Part shown: piece after piece, positions 5,138 to 5,684 of the stretch | Layout: each line of letters begins with the position of its first letter | Numbering within the stretch: position 1 is the first letter of the stretch | Assembly: GCA_031278675.1 (NCBI GenBank) | Contig: JAITJY010000233.1 | Location: 1-5,684, forward strand | DNA length: 5,684 nt | Direction of reading: 5' to 3' | From: Bifidobacteriaceae bacterium | GTDB lineage: Bacteria > Actinomycetota > Actinomycetes > Actinomycetales > WQXJ01 | Program-made: the position numbers and the translations under genes | Notes under the pieces: generated by a model | Told to the model about the DNA's origin: nothing | Seen by the model: the letters and a program-made list of their open reading frames with translations, nothing else | Database searches by the model: none

Positions 5138-5684
5138 AGCGGGTCGCCTCACGAACCTGGCGCAACTCTTTGCGCAGATCAGCGATCTGGTCGCGGTAGC
5201 GCGCAGCCAACTCGAATTTCAGTGTCTCGGCCGCCGCACGCATCAACACCTGGAGCGATTCGATCTCGGACTCGATCTGCTGGACCACCTCGGTTTTTTT
5301 CGCACGCCCACTGCGGGGCCCCGCCCGGTCGGAGCGGCCCTGCGACCGGCGGTCAGCGGAGCCCGCTTGGCTCAGGCGCCGGGCAGTGGCCTCTTCTTCC
5401 CGGAACAGAGCCTCGGTGATGTCACTGATCCGCTTCCGGATCGGCTGAGGATCAATCCCGTTCGCCTCATTGAAGGCGATCTGCTTGGCGCGGCGCCGGT
5501 CGGTTTCCCCGATCGCATCCGCCATCGCGGGCGTGACCTCGTCCGCATACATGATGACTGCGCCCGACACGTTGCGGGCGGCGCGCCCAATGGTCTGGAT
5601 CAGCGACGTACCAGACCGCAAAAACCCCTGCTTATCTGCGTCCAGGATCGCAACCAGCGAAACCTCCGGGAGGTCCAGCCCCTC
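5136..5684 (-). CDS. uvrB: UvrABC system protein UvrB, C-terminal part (start outside window)
   Basis: UvrB is the helicase-fold subunit that UvrA loads onto damaged DNA; it verifies the lesion and then recruits the UvrC nuclease. The visible 182 residues are about the last quarter of a protein usually near 670-710 residues, and the frame is open to the right edge. They begin EGLDLPEVSLVAILDADKQG (helicase motif V region), then FLRSGTSLIQTIGRAARN, holding motif VI with its arginines (5571-5597), then MYADEVTPAM and RRRAKQIAFNEANGIDPQPI, all diagnostic of UvrB. A hydrophilic linker rich in Arg, Ser and Gly follows. The C-terminal UVR motif (roughly 5148-5280, IESEIESLQ... LKFELAARYRDQIADLRKEL) is the coiled-coil that binds the homologous segment of UvrC. 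Stop is TAG. A run of seven A (minus strand, 5300-5294) lies in the linker just before the UVR motif. The gene points toward uvrA on the same strand but is separated from it by the oppositely oriented acetyltransferase. Confidence 0.97.
   Translation of the reverse strand, partial: EGLDLPEVSLVAILDADKQGFLRSGTSLIQTIGRAARNVSGAVIMYADEVTPAMADAIGETDRRRAKQIAFNEANGIDPQPIRKRISDITEALFREEEATARRLSQAGSADRRSQGRSDRAGPRSGRAKKTEVVQQIESEIESLQVLMRAAAETLKFELAARYRDQIADLRKELRQVREATR

Noticed and set aside
4634..5152. Minus-strand open frame opposite the acetyltransferase
   Set aside because: It is antisense to a well-supported GNAT gene, rich in Pro and Arg, and continues through the G-rich repeat with no recognisable domain.

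Overview
The window looks like part of the chromosome of a high-GC Gram-positive bacterium (Actinomycetota). Base composition is GC-rich throughout. From memory, the UvrA and UvrB proteins read closest to actinobacterial homologues such as those of Mycobacterium. The uvrA start also has the leaderless layout that is common in that phylum. I cannot name a genus. This is an ordinary housekeeping DNA-repair locus. I see no mobile element, CRISPR array, rRNA or tRNA, and no new multi-gene system. The points of interest are in the non-coding DNA.

Layout, left to right. (1) Positions 1-662, plus strand: the C-terminal two thirds of an EamA/DMT-family membrane transporter, cut by the window edge. 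(2) Positions 663-1344: a gap of about 680 bp between convergent genes. Its first part holds no recognisable gene. Positions 1044-1201 hold four back-to-back hairpins, the last with a 13-bp stem. Positions 1211-1346 hold 12-bp-period tandem repeats that run up to the uvrA stop codon. (3) Positions 1345-4194, minus strand: complete uvrA. (4) Positions 4195-4467: a divergent control region. It holds a probable leaderless uvrA promoter, a 13-bp palindrome over its -35 region, and a pair of 21-bp dyads spaced 23 bp apart upstream of the acetyltransferase. (5) Positions 4468-5004, plus strand: a complete GNAT N-acetyltransferase. (6) Positions 5005-5135: a short convergent gap with a G-rich 9-bp repeat, able in principle to form a G-quadruplex, and two small hairpins. 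(7) Positions 5136-5684, minus strand: the C-terminal 182 residues of UvrB, running off the right edge.

How the genes work together: UvrA and UvrB are the damage-recognition and loading subunits of UvrABC nucleotide excision repair. Both are on the minus strand, with uvrB upstream of uvrA. They are not a simple operon here, because a plus-strand acetyltransferase lies between them and uvrA has its own promoter. The acetyltransferase and the transporter have no evident mechanistic link to repair. No copy of the LexA box known from actinobacteria was found by eye in front of uvrA.
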